A stretch of 64,000 bases of DNA from Thermotomaculum hydrothermale (lineage in GTDB: Bacteria; Acidobacteriota; Holophagae; Thermotomaculales; Thermotomaculaceae), in the NCBI RefSeq assembly GCF_016592575.1, contig NZ_AP017470.1, positions 1,684,501-1,748,500 of the forward strand, given 5' to 3'. How positions within the stretch are numbered: the stretch's first letter is position 1; the number at the start of each line of letters is the position of its first letter. Position numbers and translations under genes: made by a program. Below, piece by piece: positions 50,342 to 58,129 of this stretch. A model generated the notes under the pieces. It saw only the letters and a program-made list of their open reading frames with translations. It made no database searches and was not told where the DNA came from.

Positions 50342-51633
50342 GACAGTAAATCAACTAATATTTTTAGAAGGGCTTTCTTTGTCTTGGATTTTTTATCCAG
50401 CTTCATAAAAAACTCTTCAACCCTGATAACTTCTCCATTTTCATCTTTGAAGTTTAAAGTTACATCAACTCCTTTAATTTTTTTAAACTCCTGAGAATTA
50501 AACTCGTACTTTAACTGCTTTATAAAAGTCTGCTTTGTTGGAACCAGCCCTGCTAAAAGATTATCTACATCAAGGTCATCTATTGCCTTTTTCTTTTTAG
50601 GTTTTTCAGATTTAGGTTGTGGTGAAGTATCAAAGTTCACAGTTATTAAATCTTCTTTTTTTGGCTCTTCTTTTGCAATGGGCTTTTCCTGTGGTTTTTC
50701 TGCTGGAGCCTCAACCTTTTCCTCTTTAGCAGTTTTCACTTCCTCACCCTCTTCAACCTCATCAACTTTCACACTCTCATCTGCCACACTCTCTCTCACA
50801 TCACTTGGGGAAATTTCTTTAGAGGGTATTTCCTGCTCTGCCTGTTCATTTTGAGATGTAACTTCTACTTCTTCATCAACTTCTACTTCTTCATCAACTT
50901 CAACTTCTTCTTCAGTAAGGTATAAATCCTCATTATTCTCTCTTATCTCCTGCTCCTTTTTGCTTTCTTCAACAACATTGGTTGGAGACGGAGGAGTTGC
51001 AGGAGTAGAAACTTTCGGTGCTTCAGCCTTTTTGACCTCATCAAGGTTAAGCTTCTTCCTTACCGAGAGAAGTGTATATTTAGAAATCAGCTTTAAAGTC
51101 TCAAATACCCCTTTTCCTGTAATCGCGATAGATTCAACATAAGGGTAACCCTTTTTATTTAAAGCCTCATTTAATTCTTCAACAGAGCATATATTTTTCA
51201 AATCTCTTTTATTGTATTGAAGGACAATAGGGACATCGTCAATGTTTATTCCTAAATCAGCAAGGTTTTCTTCAAGGTTTTTAAAGCTTTCAATGTTTGC
51301 TTCAAGCATTGGCCTCTGAGAATCTGCTACAAAAACAATACCATCAACACCCTTTAAAACCAGTTTTCTTGTCTGATTGTAAAACACCTGTCCAGGAACA
51401 GTATATAATTGGAATCTTGTTTTAAATCCCCCAATTACACCCACTTCAATAGGGAGAAGGTCAAAAAACAAAGTCCTATCTGTTTCTGTTTCAAGGCTTA
51501 CCATCTCTCCCCTTGATTTAGGAGAGGTTTTTGAATAAATATATTCAAGATTTGTTGTTTTTCCACATAAACCGGGACCATAGTAAACTATTTTTACTAC
51601 CATCTGCATTGTAGAATAATTAAAAAATACCAA
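50338..51633 (-). CDS. mglA: MglA-like small Ras-type GTPase with long acidic tail and C-terminal domain
   Basis: 431 residues from a TTG at 51633 with GGAGG six bases upstream; this start reproduces the MglA N-terminus (FFNYSTMQMVVKIVYYG). G1 GPGLCGKTTN, G3 TVPGQVFYNQTRK, G4 QYNKRDL and VFVADSQRP fit MglA, which controls cell polarity and motility. The canonical protein is ~195 residues; here an acidic, Pro-rich linker (~205-330) with three VDEEVE repeats leads to a separate ~90-residue domain. No MglB-like GAP gene adjoins. Heads the seven-gene block down to the PilZ gene. Confidence 0.88.
   Translation of the reverse strand: MVFFNYSTMQMVVKIVYYGPGLCGKTTNLEYIYSKTSPKSRGEMVSLETETDRTLFFDLLPIEVGVIGGFKTRFQLYTVPGQVFYNQTRKLVLKGVDGIVFVADSQRPMLEANIESFKNLEENLADLGINIDDVPIVLQYNKRDLKNICSVEELNEALNKKGYPYVESIAITGKGVFETLKLISKYTLLSVRKKLNLDEVKKAEAPKVSTPATPPSPTNVVEESKKEQEIRENNEDLYLTEEEVEVDEEVEVDEEVEVTSQNEQAEQEIPSKEISPSDVRESVADESVKVDEVEEGEEVKTAKEEKVEAPAEKPQEKPIAKEEPKKEDLITVNFDTSPQPKSEKPKKKKAIDDLDVDNLLAGLVPTKQTFIKQLKYEFNSQEFKKIKGVDVTLNFKDENGEVIRVEEFFMKLDKKSKTKKALLKILVDLLS
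50861..50914. repeat. Three 18-bp tandem repeats in the mglA-like gene
   Basis: Units at 50861-50878, 50879-50896 (identical) and 50897-50914 (diverged). They encode VDEEVE hexapeptides in the acidic linker. Confidence 0.85.
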
Positions 51634-51730
51634 TCCCGTCCTCCAAAAAGATGTCTATAAAATTTTAGCACGGTAAAAAAAGGCGGTCAATTTAATTTAT
51701 AAGGATTTATACGAGAAAAAGAAAAATTTA

Positions 51731-52567
51731 TTAGAATCCTTCAATTGTTATTCTTCCATTTATTGTCTGAACTTCAATATCGCAATCTCCGTCGCCTTTC
51801 CATTCAAGATTTTTCTTAACCGTTTTCTTTCCCTTTAAAATAAGAGTTGTTTTTGAAGTCAAAGATTCAGTACTGATGCTCCCTATTGTTTTAAGGGGCA
51901 ACTTAATAGAAGCGTTACCGTTTACTGACTCAAAAGAAATTGAGGAAATTTTTGACGATTTTGTATCAAGCGAAAAATTTCCGTTTACAACTTCACAGGA
52001 TGCCTTTACCTCTATATTTTTAAAAACAACATTTCCGTTTACGCTTTCACATTTGACTTTTCTTGAATTTTCAACCTTAACATCCCCATTTACATTCTCA
52101 ACCTCAACATTTCTCACATTCAATACCTCTAAATCAAAATTTACTCCAGAAAAATCAACATCAAGGCTTTCAGGAAGTTTTATATCTAAATTTACACTTA
52201 TTTCAGGCTGTCTCCCCCATGAACAGAAAAGTCCCAAAAAACCGTCTCCTCTACTTAATTCCTTTTTTAATTCATCATAATTTAAAGAAATTTCCAATTC
52301 ATCTCCATGCTTTTTTATCTTAAAGTTAACCTTTTTTAATATTTCTTCGCCAACCGATTGATCTTTACCTTTTACCTTCACTGTACCCTTTATTTCAATT
52401 GAGTGTATATTGGCTCCCTCAATATTTGCTTTCCCATTCACAAATTCAAATGAAACTGTTCTAATTGAGGATATGTCATTAATTTTAAGATTTACATCTT
52501 TTTGCAATGCTTCAGCATGAATCGACAAACCAACTAAAAATAAAAAAGTCAGAAATATTTTTTTCAT
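51731..52567 (-). CDS. Secreted DUF4097-like putative adhesin/beta-helix protein
   Basis: 278 residues from the ATG at 52567, with GGAGG five bases upstream (the frame opens at 52579). Signal peptide MKKIFLTFLFLVGLSIHAEA. The body consists of short repeating beta strands, many with VNGxxxx (FVNGKANIEG, ENVNGDVKVE, ESVNGNVVFK, EVVNGNFSLD, ESVNGNASIK), as in DUF4097 proteins. It is divergent from an ECF sigma-factor operon, and DUF4097 genes are often associated with cell-envelope stress regulation. Exact role unknown. Confidence 0.8.
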   Translation of the reverse strand: MKKIFLTFLFLVGLSIHAEALQKDVNLKINDISSIRTVSFEFVNGKANIEGANIHSIEIKGTVKVKGKDQSVGEEILKKVNFKIKKHGDELEISLNYDELKKELSRGDGFLGLFCSWGRQPEISVNLDIKLPESLDVDFSGVNFDLEVLNVRNVEVENVNGDVKVENSRKVKCESVNGNVVFKNIEVKASCEVVNGNFSLDTKSSKISSISFESVNGNASIKLPLKTIGSISTESLTSKTTLILKGKKTVKKNLEWKGDGDCDIEVQTINGRITIEGF

Positions 52568-52673
52568 ATCTGCCTCCATAATCTTTTTTCATTGTAAATT
52601 TACGGGAAAGGGAATAAAATGTTGCAAAAGGTGGTAAAACTAAAAGGGAGATATTTCCGTCAAAAGAGGTGCT

Positions 52674-53168
52674 ATGGAATATGATTTTGATGAAATAGTA
52701 AAACAATACAGTGGAATTTTATACAACCACATTAGAAAGATGATAGGCAACGATGAAGATTCAAAAGATATTCTTCAGGAAGTTTTTATAAATGTTTACA
52801 GGAAAATAGATGGATTCAGAGAAGAAAGTTCTTTAAAAACATGGCTTTTCAGAATTGCGTCAAATAAAACTATTGATTTTTTGAGGCGTGAAAAGAGGTT
52901 TAAAGCAGATGAACTACCAGAAAACCTTAAAGAAAGCTCGAACCCTCTTAAACATACAGAAAAGAGCTTAAAAAAAGAACTTATAAACAGGGCACTTTTA
53001 AAATTAAAAGAAGAAGAGAGGGAAATAGTGATAATGAAAGAATTAGATGGATTTACATTTAGAGAAATAGCAGAGATTAAGGGAATACCTGAAAACACAG
53101 TTAAAACAAAACTCTACTCTTCTTTAAAAAAACTAAGAAAAATTATTTTAGAAATACAGGGAGGTTAA
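52674..53168 (+). CDS. ECF-type RNA polymerase sigma factor
   Basis: 164 residues with sigma-70 region 2 (LYNHIRKMIGNDEDSKDILQEVFINVYRKI, FREESSLKTWLFRIASNKTIDFLRREKR) and region 4 (LLKLKEEEREIVIMKELDGFTFREIAEIKGIPENTVKTKLYSSLKKLRK, a helix-turn-helix). No region 1 or 3. The anti-sigma gene starts 2 nt after its stop. Directs transcription of an unknown regulon when released. Confidence 0.93.
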   Translation: MEYDFDEIVKQYSGILYNHIRKMIGNDEDSKDILQEVFINVYRKIDGFREESSLKTWLFRIASNKTIDFLRREKRFKADELPENLKESSNPLKHTEKSLKKELINRALLKLKEEEREIVIMKELDGFTFREIAEIKGIPENTVKTKLYSSLKKLRKIILEIQGG

Positions 53169-53170
53169 AA

Positions 53171-53653
53171 ATGAATTGCCTAAACGAACAACAGCTTATG
53201 GAACTCCTTTACAGAGAAGGAAACCCAGAAAATTTGAAAAACTACAAAAACCACCTTTTAGAGTGTAAAAAATGTACAAAAGAATTTCTTGAACTAATAG
53301 AAATCAGAGATTATCTAAAAGGCATAGGGGAAGAGAATGTAGAGCCAGTTGTAATTGTTATGAATAACAAACCTAAAAAAGATATGTTCTCAAGATTTGC
53401 CCTTGTAGCAGCAAGCTTAATTCTGGCATTCAGCATAATTTTCACAGGATACCAGACAAAAAAGGTTGAAAATGCACAAAAAGCCATTGCACAGGCTAGT
53501 ATTAACCTTGAGAAAAGGATTGATGAGGTTTCTTACAAAACAGAGAAAACAGCAAGAGACAACTATCTATTAATTATGGGATTGAAAAATTATATTGATT
53601 CCTCTCTCATGAATAATCAAAACACAAGGAGAGCAACCTATGAAAAATTTTAA
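53171..53653 (+). CDS. Membrane-bound anti-sigma factor
   Basis: 160 residues. N-terminal HLLECKKCTKEF (H-x3-C-x2-C) zinc anti-sigma motif, one membrane helix (~73-92; FALVAASLILAFSIIFTGY) and a C-terminal periplasmic coiled-coil-like segment (KVENAQKAIAQASINLEKRIDEV). Would hold the adjacent sigma factor at the membrane until a signal. Overlaps the next gene by 14 nt. Confidence 0.87.
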   Translation: MNCLNEQQLMELLYREGNPENLKNYKNHLLECKKCTKEFLELIEIRDYLKGIGEENVEPVVIVMNNKPKKDMFSRFALVAASLILAFSIIFTGYQTKKVENAQKAIAQASINLEKRIDEVSYKTEKTARDNYLLIMGLKNYIDSSLMNNQNTRRATYEKF

Positions 53654-54092
53654 AAAAACTATTTTATTCCTATTAACAATACTCCTCACAACACCTATTG
53701 CACATTCATCAGAACTGTCAGCATATGTTGAAGCAACTTTAAGAAAGCCCTTAAACCTTGTTGTAGGGCCTGCAACCCAGGTTGTTGATTTTGAAATGGA
53801 TGGAAAAACCTATGTTATAGTTATTGCAGACCTTTCATTTAACAAAAATATAACTCCTTTTAACACAAAGAAAAAGAAATTAAATAGAACCTCAGAAAAA
53901 GAAATAACACAGGCTGTCAAAAACACTTTCATAAAATTGCAAAATACAAAGTACAAAACCAAAAATGAAATTGTTATTATAATCTTTGATAAAAAGCTTT
54001 TTGGTAGAACAGACAATAAAACATTACGAAAATTTATCTTTAAAGGGGAATTTAATAAAGGAAGACTTGTCAGAGTTAGCAGATTAGAATAA
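53640..54092 (+). CDS. Small secreted protein of the ECF operon
   Basis: 150 residues. Signal peptide MKNFKKTILFLLTILLTTPIAHSS, then a beta/alpha pattern (VVDFEMDGKTYVIVIADLSF, a Lys/Arg-rich linker, EIVIIIFDKKLFG). GGAG precedes its ATG inside the anti-sigma gene. Not recognised; by position it may be sensor or effector of the sigma/anti-sigma system. Ends convergent with the T2SS F gene (9-nt overlap). Confidence 0.6.
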   Translation: MKNFKKTILFLLTILLTTPIAHSSELSAYVEATLRKPLNLVVGPATQVVDFEMDGKTYVIVIADLSFNKNITPFNTKKKKLNRTSEKEITQAVKNTFIKLQNTKYKTKNEIVIIIFDKKLFGRTDNKTLRKFIFKGEFNKGRLVRVSRLE

Positions 54093-54896
54093 TCCGTCAA
54101 AAACTTTAGAAAAAGAAGTGACCGCAAAGAGGTAAATTGAATAAAAAACAACAATTGCAGCACTTATAACACTTAAATAAAAGAATATTTTTTCAAAACT
54201 ATTGAGTTTATTTATATAGTCTTCTTCTAAAATCCCAACTAATTTATTAAATGCAGAATCAAGGGTACCTGATTTTTCTGCGCCCTGAATAAATATACGG
54301 TACTCTTTTTTCAAAGAGATTAAATCAGCGAAATATTCAGCCTTTTTGTTATAAAAAAAGCCTAAATCAGAAAGCAATTTCTTTATATCAAGAAAAGAAA
54401 GACCGGCCTGGTAAGCGTTTCTTACAAGAAAAACAGATAGGTATTTTGAAAAGCCCGGGTTGATAAAAATAAACAGAAAAAGGATTAAAAACCAGACAAT
54501 TATTAAAAATGCATCAAACACAAAGAGTGAATGAGGGACTTCTGAACCTGTTGATTTAAAAAGGATAAAAGAAAGGACAATACCTAAAAAAAGTATAAAA
54601 AAAGTCTTCAAAAACAAGGAAATTATTTTTGAAAAAAAGTTTTCTTTTATCGCATAGTAACGGGACAGGCTTGAACATACACCTTCAAGGTTGCCTGTTT
54701 GCTCCCCGATGGTTAAAAAAACACACTCAATAATAGGGAACTTTGCCTTTTTTACTGATTCCTCTAAAGACAAGCCCTCTTCAAGATATTTAACAACCTT
54801 TTTGAACCTCCCCCCCAGGGGAAGAAAAAGGTCTACAACACTTGAACCTGATGAGAATCCATTTGAAAGGCTTTGATAAATAAGCGATTTTCTCAT
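54084..54896 (-). CDS. Orphan type II secretion/type IV pilus F-domain membrane protein
   Basis: 270 residues. The GspF/PilC pattern occurs twice: LEEGLSLEESVKKAKFPIIECVFLTIGEQTGNLEGVCSSLSRYY and LISLKKEYRIFIQGAEKSGTLDSAFNKLVGILEEDYINKL. Membrane helices lie between (~90-110, 125-145) and at the C-terminus. Shorter than the ~400-residue GspF and alone, without ATPase or pilin genes. Begins 13 nt after the receptor terminator stem with no evident ribosome-binding site. Confidence 0.75.
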   Translation of the reverse strand: MRKSLIYQSLSNGFSSGSSVVDLFLPLGGRFKKVVKYLEEGLSLEESVKKAKFPIIECVFLTIGEQTGNLEGVCSSLSRYYAIKENFFSKIISLFLKTFFILFLGIVLSFILFKSTGSEVPHSLFVFDAFLIIVWFLILFLFIFINPGFSKYLSVFLVRNAYQAGLSFLDIKKLLSDLGFFYNKKAEYFADLISLKKEYRIFIQGAEKSGTLDSAFNKLVGILEEDYINKLNSFEKIFFYLSVISAAIVVFYSIYLFAVTSFSKVFDGLF

Positions 54897-54908
54897 AAAA
54901 ATAAAAAA

Positions 54909-54927
54909 GGGGGAGAAAAACTCCCCC
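54909..54927 (-). terminator. Terminator of the large TonB receptor gene
   Basis: GGGGGAG/CTCCCCC 7-bp stem (54909-54915, 54921-54927) with AAAAA loop. On the minus strand it is followed by TTTTTTATTTTT. Located 18 nt after the receptor stop. Confidence 0.88.
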
Positions 54928-54944
54928 CTGCATTTTAAGTTCTA

Positions 54945-57900
54945 TTAGAACTTATATTTGAGACCAAATCTGATGTACCTTGGTGTCTGGAATGCTTCAG
55001 GCTGCATGAAGTGTGAGTAAACACTCATACCAACTGAATCCATGTAAGCTTCCAATTCATCAAGAGAATTGAATCTTCCATCAATCCACTTGATCCATGC
55101 ATCCCAGTCGCCGCCAAAGTTAGCATTGATATAATCTTCAGACGGTACATCATAAGTAATTCTCTGGTTAACAGCTGTTACTGCCTTCCAGTTAAATACA
55201 TTGTAGATATAGAAGTAACCGGTTACTGAACCATATTTACCAAGGTCATAGGTATATGAGAGGTTCAGGTCAAGAGACTGAACAGCGTCTGTCCTGCCTA
55301 AGCCAGGAGCACCGTTCCTGATAAGCCTGAACTCACCATAGTAACCTGTGTAATCAGATGCTGGGTCACCGTAAGCAGCGATTGGAGTACCGCTGTAGTA
55401 TGTGTAGGTGAAACCAACATTGAGACCCCAGTCATACTGGTACAATCCGTTAATCTTAACCTGCCATGGCCTATCATAAGGCAATGGTCCGTTTGTGTTA
55501 ACCAATGTTGAAGGTAAATCATACTGAGCTGTTAAGTTCGGGTCAACCTGTCCATAGAAAGGAAGAACACCACCAATGTAGTCACCCCAGAGGTCTGATC
55601 TGATAATAGAAGCATCAACTGTCCAGCCGTCAGCAAACTTTCTCTTTAACTTCAACTCGTATGCTCTGTAATCTCTCTTTGGTTTTTTGAATCCAGTCTG
55701 ATCAGCAGGGATGTAAACTTCGTTACCGTTTTCATCATCATAGATAATGTCTCTACCCGGGTTAGCGATTATGTAAGTATTTCCGCCGTCAAAAGAAACG
55801 TCTTCAATTACATCGTTGAGCTCTCTCCAGGTGAATTTGATTCCGACAGACCAGAGGTCGTTGATAAGGTAGTCGTAACCAATAATAAATTCATCAGTTG
55901 ACTGACCGTTGATGTTCTTGGAAACTGGTGAAGGAATAGCACCAAAACCAAGAGCAAAGAGTGGCTGATTTACATTGTAATCAAAGTTGTAGTTAGCAGG
56001 GTTGAAATCCCAGAAATCAATCTGGCCGTCGCCGTTTGTATCAGCGTCGTTAGCAGGTAAGAACCACCAGTCAAAGTAGAGAACTTCTTCAGCAAATGAC
56101 CTGTTGTTAATATCCATTGGTATATATTCATAGAATCTTCCATAGTGAGCATAGAGCTTGGAAGTTCCATCTCCGAAGATATCCCAGGTAAAACCAACCC
56201 TTGGTGCATAAGCATCATCAATATCAAGAGCAGTAAATTCACCGCCATAGTATGGGTGGTTACCCTTAATCTTCTGCTCTTCCCATCTTAAACCATAGGA
56301 GAGCATAAAGTTGTCTGTTACCTGCCATTTATCCTGGACATAAACTGCGGTATATTCAGTTTTTGTCTTTGTTCTTAAGAAATCAAAAAGCTGGGTGTAG
56401 TGATCACCGTAAGCATCGGTTAATTCACCGTTCGGGTCATTTTTAGCGAACATTCTTCTTCTCATGTAAACAGCATCAGGTGTTCCATCGTCGTCAAAAT
56501 CATAGTAATTGTACAGTCTGAGAACCTGTCCACCAGAGTACATTCTGCCTGAATCAAATTCATTGTCTTCGTATTCGTAACCGAATTTAATATCGTGGTT
56601 ATTTAAGAACCATTCAAGAGATAATTTGTACTGGTACCTATCCATCTCGGTATCTTCCATATAACCGAGACCACCGTTGGATACAGTCATTCCATACCAG
56701 TATGTTTCAGGGTTGTAGCCTTCTTCATTAAGAGGCTTATCTTTTCTTTCCTGATAGTGGTAACCAATCTGAGCTGAAAGTACGAAGTTTTCGCTTAAAA
56801 TACCATCGTATTTAACTGTCCAGTCAGTACCACCTAATGAAGTTTTTCTATCCCTTGACTTAGGAGCTGTTCCGTATCTGTTGTAGTAATCTCTTGGGTC
56901 ACCAAAGAGAGAAGCAACAACTGTGTGGTTTTCGTTGATGTTGTATGTAAGTTTCAATGCCCAGTAGTCTCTGTCATTCTTATCATAAACAGTAGATTCG
57001 CCTCTCAACCTCTGTACTGAAGTACCGATATCGTCAACTCCATCACCATCAAGGTCTTTGTCATTGTTTACCTTGTAGTAATATTCATTTACTGATGGGT
57101 TGTAAGCAAGGAAGAACCACAGTTTATCCTTGATAATGTAACCACCTAATGAGAAACCATAGTCGTATTCTTTTGTTCCAATATAGGAAGAACCGTACCA
57201 TGGCTCAGGCTGAGCAGCTGAGTATGATGGGTTTCTCCAGTAGTAGAATACTGACCCGTGGAATTCGTTACCACCGGACTTTGTAATAACATTTACAACA
57301 GCACCGGTTGATCTACCGAATTCAGGTTCAAAACCACCAGTTTTAACCTGAACTTCTTCAACGAAGTCAAAGTTAAGACCTTTACCCTGAGTACCGTTTT
57401 CAATATCGGTGGTATTCAAACCATCAATAATGTAGTTTGATTCGGTACCGGAAGCACCGTTAACAATCATACCACCGGAGATATCTGAACCGGTAACACC
57501 AGGAGTTAACTGAACAACTGAGAGATAGTTTCTTGCAGTAGGCATCTGCTCAACATAGTCAGTTGAGTAGTTAGCGCCTGTGGTTGTTGTTGTAACATCG
57601 ATCAAAGGCTTTTCAGCAACAACTTCAATCTGTTCAGAAACGCCTTCTTCTTTCAATACAGCGTTTACTGTTGTTACAACATCCAGGTTAACCTTAACAT
57701 TCTTTTTAACGGTTGCCTGGAAACCAGCAAGAGAATATTTTAATGTGTAAATACCAGGAGGTAAAAGAACCAACCTGTATTTACCATCTGCGTTTGTAGT
57801 TGTTGTCTTCTGACCCTGCAATGAGGGTGAAGTAGCAACAACTGTAACCCCAGGTAATGGAGCACCTGTAGCGTCGGTAACCTTACCGACAATAGAACCG

Positions 57901-57965
57901 GTTGTACCTGCAAAGGTAAAACCAGCAAACAGGATAAAAGTTAATACCAATAAAAACTTTTTCAT
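54945..57965 (-). CDS. TonB-dependent receptor with N-terminal carboxypeptidase-regulatory-like domain (Oar-like)
   Basis: 1006 residues from the ATG at 57965 (GGAGG seven bases upstream; the frame opens at 57983). Signal peptide MKKFLLVLTFILFAGFTFA, a transthyretin-like domain (GSIVGKVTDATGAPLPGVTVVATSP...YRLVLLPPGIYTLKYSLAGF), plug (QMPTARNYLSVVQLTPGV, FVEEVQVKTGGFEPEFGRSTGAVVNVITKSGGNEFHGS) and a large barrel ending YIRFGLKYKF. Strong domain order for the Oar-like receptors abundant in Acidobacteriota and Myxococcota. Extracellular loops contain Asp/Asn-rich calcium-binding-like runs (DKDLDGDGVDD, DADTNGDGQIDFWD). Ligand unknown; expression probably high. Confidence 0.93.
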   Translation of the reverse strand: MKKFLLVLTFILFAGFTFAGTTGSIVGKVTDATGAPLPGVTVVATSPSLQGQKTTTTNADGKYRLVLLPPGIYTLKYSLAGFQATVKKNVKVNLDVVTTVNAVLKEEGVSEQIEVVAEKPLIDVTTTTTGANYSTDYVEQMPTARNYLSVVQLTPGVTGSDISGGMIVNGASGTESNYIIDGLNTTDIENGTQGKGLNFDFVEEVQVKTGGFEPEFGRSTGAVVNVITKSGGNEFHGSVFYYWRNPSYSAAQPEPWYGSSYIGTKEYDYGFSLGGYIIKDKLWFFLAYNPSVNEYYYKVNNDKDLDGDGVDDIGTSVQRLRGESTVYDKNDRDYWALKLTYNINENHTVVASLFGDPRDYYNRYGTAPKSRDRKTSLGGTDWTVKYDGILSENFVLSAQIGYHYQERKDKPLNEEGYNPETYWYGMTVSNGGLGYMEDTEMDRYQYKLSLEWFLNNHDIKFGYEYEDNEFDSGRMYSGGQVLRLYNYYDFDDDGTPDAVYMRRRMFAKNDPNGELTDAYGDHYTQLFDFLRTKTKTEYTAVYVQDKWQVTDNFMLSYGLRWEEQKIKGNHPYYGGEFTALDIDDAYAPRVGFTWDIFGDGTSKLYAHYGRFYEYIPMDINNRSFAEEVLYFDWWFLPANDADTNGDGQIDFWDFNPANYNFDYNVNQPLFALGFGAIPSPVSKNINGQSTDEFIIGYDYLINDLWSVGIKFTWRELNDVIEDVSFDGGNTYIIANPGRDIIYDDENGNEVYIPADQTGFKKPKRDYRAYELKLKRKFADGWTVDASIIRSDLWGDYIGGVLPFYGQVDPNLTAQYDLPSTLVNTNGPLPYDRPWQVKINGLYQYDWGLNVGFTYTYYSGTPIAAYGDPASDYTGYYGEFRLIRNGAPGLGRTDAVQSLDLNLSYTYDLGKYGSVTGYFYIYNVFNWKAVTAVNQRITYDVPSEDYINANFGGDWDAWIKWIDGRFNSLDELEAYMDSVGMSVYSHFMQPEAFQTPRYIRFGLKYKF

Positions 57966-58024
57966 ACGACAGCCTCCGTCCAAATTATTTGGTTTTTATA
58001 ACAAAACCCCAAAATACTTTCCAT
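57962..58024 (-). CDS. Possible 20-residue upstream ORF coupled to the receptor
   Basis: ATG at 58024, ending with TGA at 57964-57962, which overlaps the receptor ATG as ATGA. The product includes KNQIIWTEAVV, encoded by the palindrome and ribosome-binding-site block. It lacks its own ideal ribosome-binding site: the perfect AAGGAGGTGA lies 26 nt upstream of its ATG. Translation would couple to the receptor. Confidence 0.35.
   Translation of the reverse strand: MESILGFCYKNQIIWTEAVV
57964..57992 (-). repeat. Receptor-start block shared with 18008-18037
   Basis: Hairpin-forming CCAAATAATTTGG (57980-57992) followed by GGAGGCTGTCGTAT containing the ribosome-binding site and start codon. About 26 of 29 positions match the copy upstream of murB. 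Confidence 0.6.
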
Positions 58025-58048
58025 TTAATGGATTAGTTTTCTCTCTCT

Positions 58049-58061
58049 CTCACCTCCTTTC
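58049..58061 (-). promoter_or_regulatory. Extended Shine-Dalgarno-like element far from any start codon
   Basis: Minus strand GAAAGGAGGTGAG followed by GA repeats, ~85 nt upstream of the receptor ATG and ~30 nt from the predicted 5' end. It contains GAAAGGAGG, the sequence known as STAB-SD from Bacillus cry3A mRNA, where ribosome binding stabilises the transcript. Confidence 0.5.
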
Positions 58062-58092
58062 AAGTTTTATACCTTACACAACGATACTAAAA

Positions 58093-58121
58093 TATTTACA
58101 TAAAACACAAGCATTTGTCAA
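58093..58121 (-). promoter_or_regulatory. Promoter of the large TonB receptor
   Basis: Minus strand TTGACA (58116-58121), 17-nt spacer, TAAATA (58093-58098). Predicted 5' leader of ~120 nt. Confidence 0.7.
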
Positions 58122-58129
58122 TAAAAAAG

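Noticed and set aside
52580-52673. Autoregulated ECF promoter (a GTAAAAC box and CGTC 17 nt later)
   Set aside because: The CGTC lies so close to the start codon that almost no 5' leader including the AGAGG site would remain, and the -35 match is poor.
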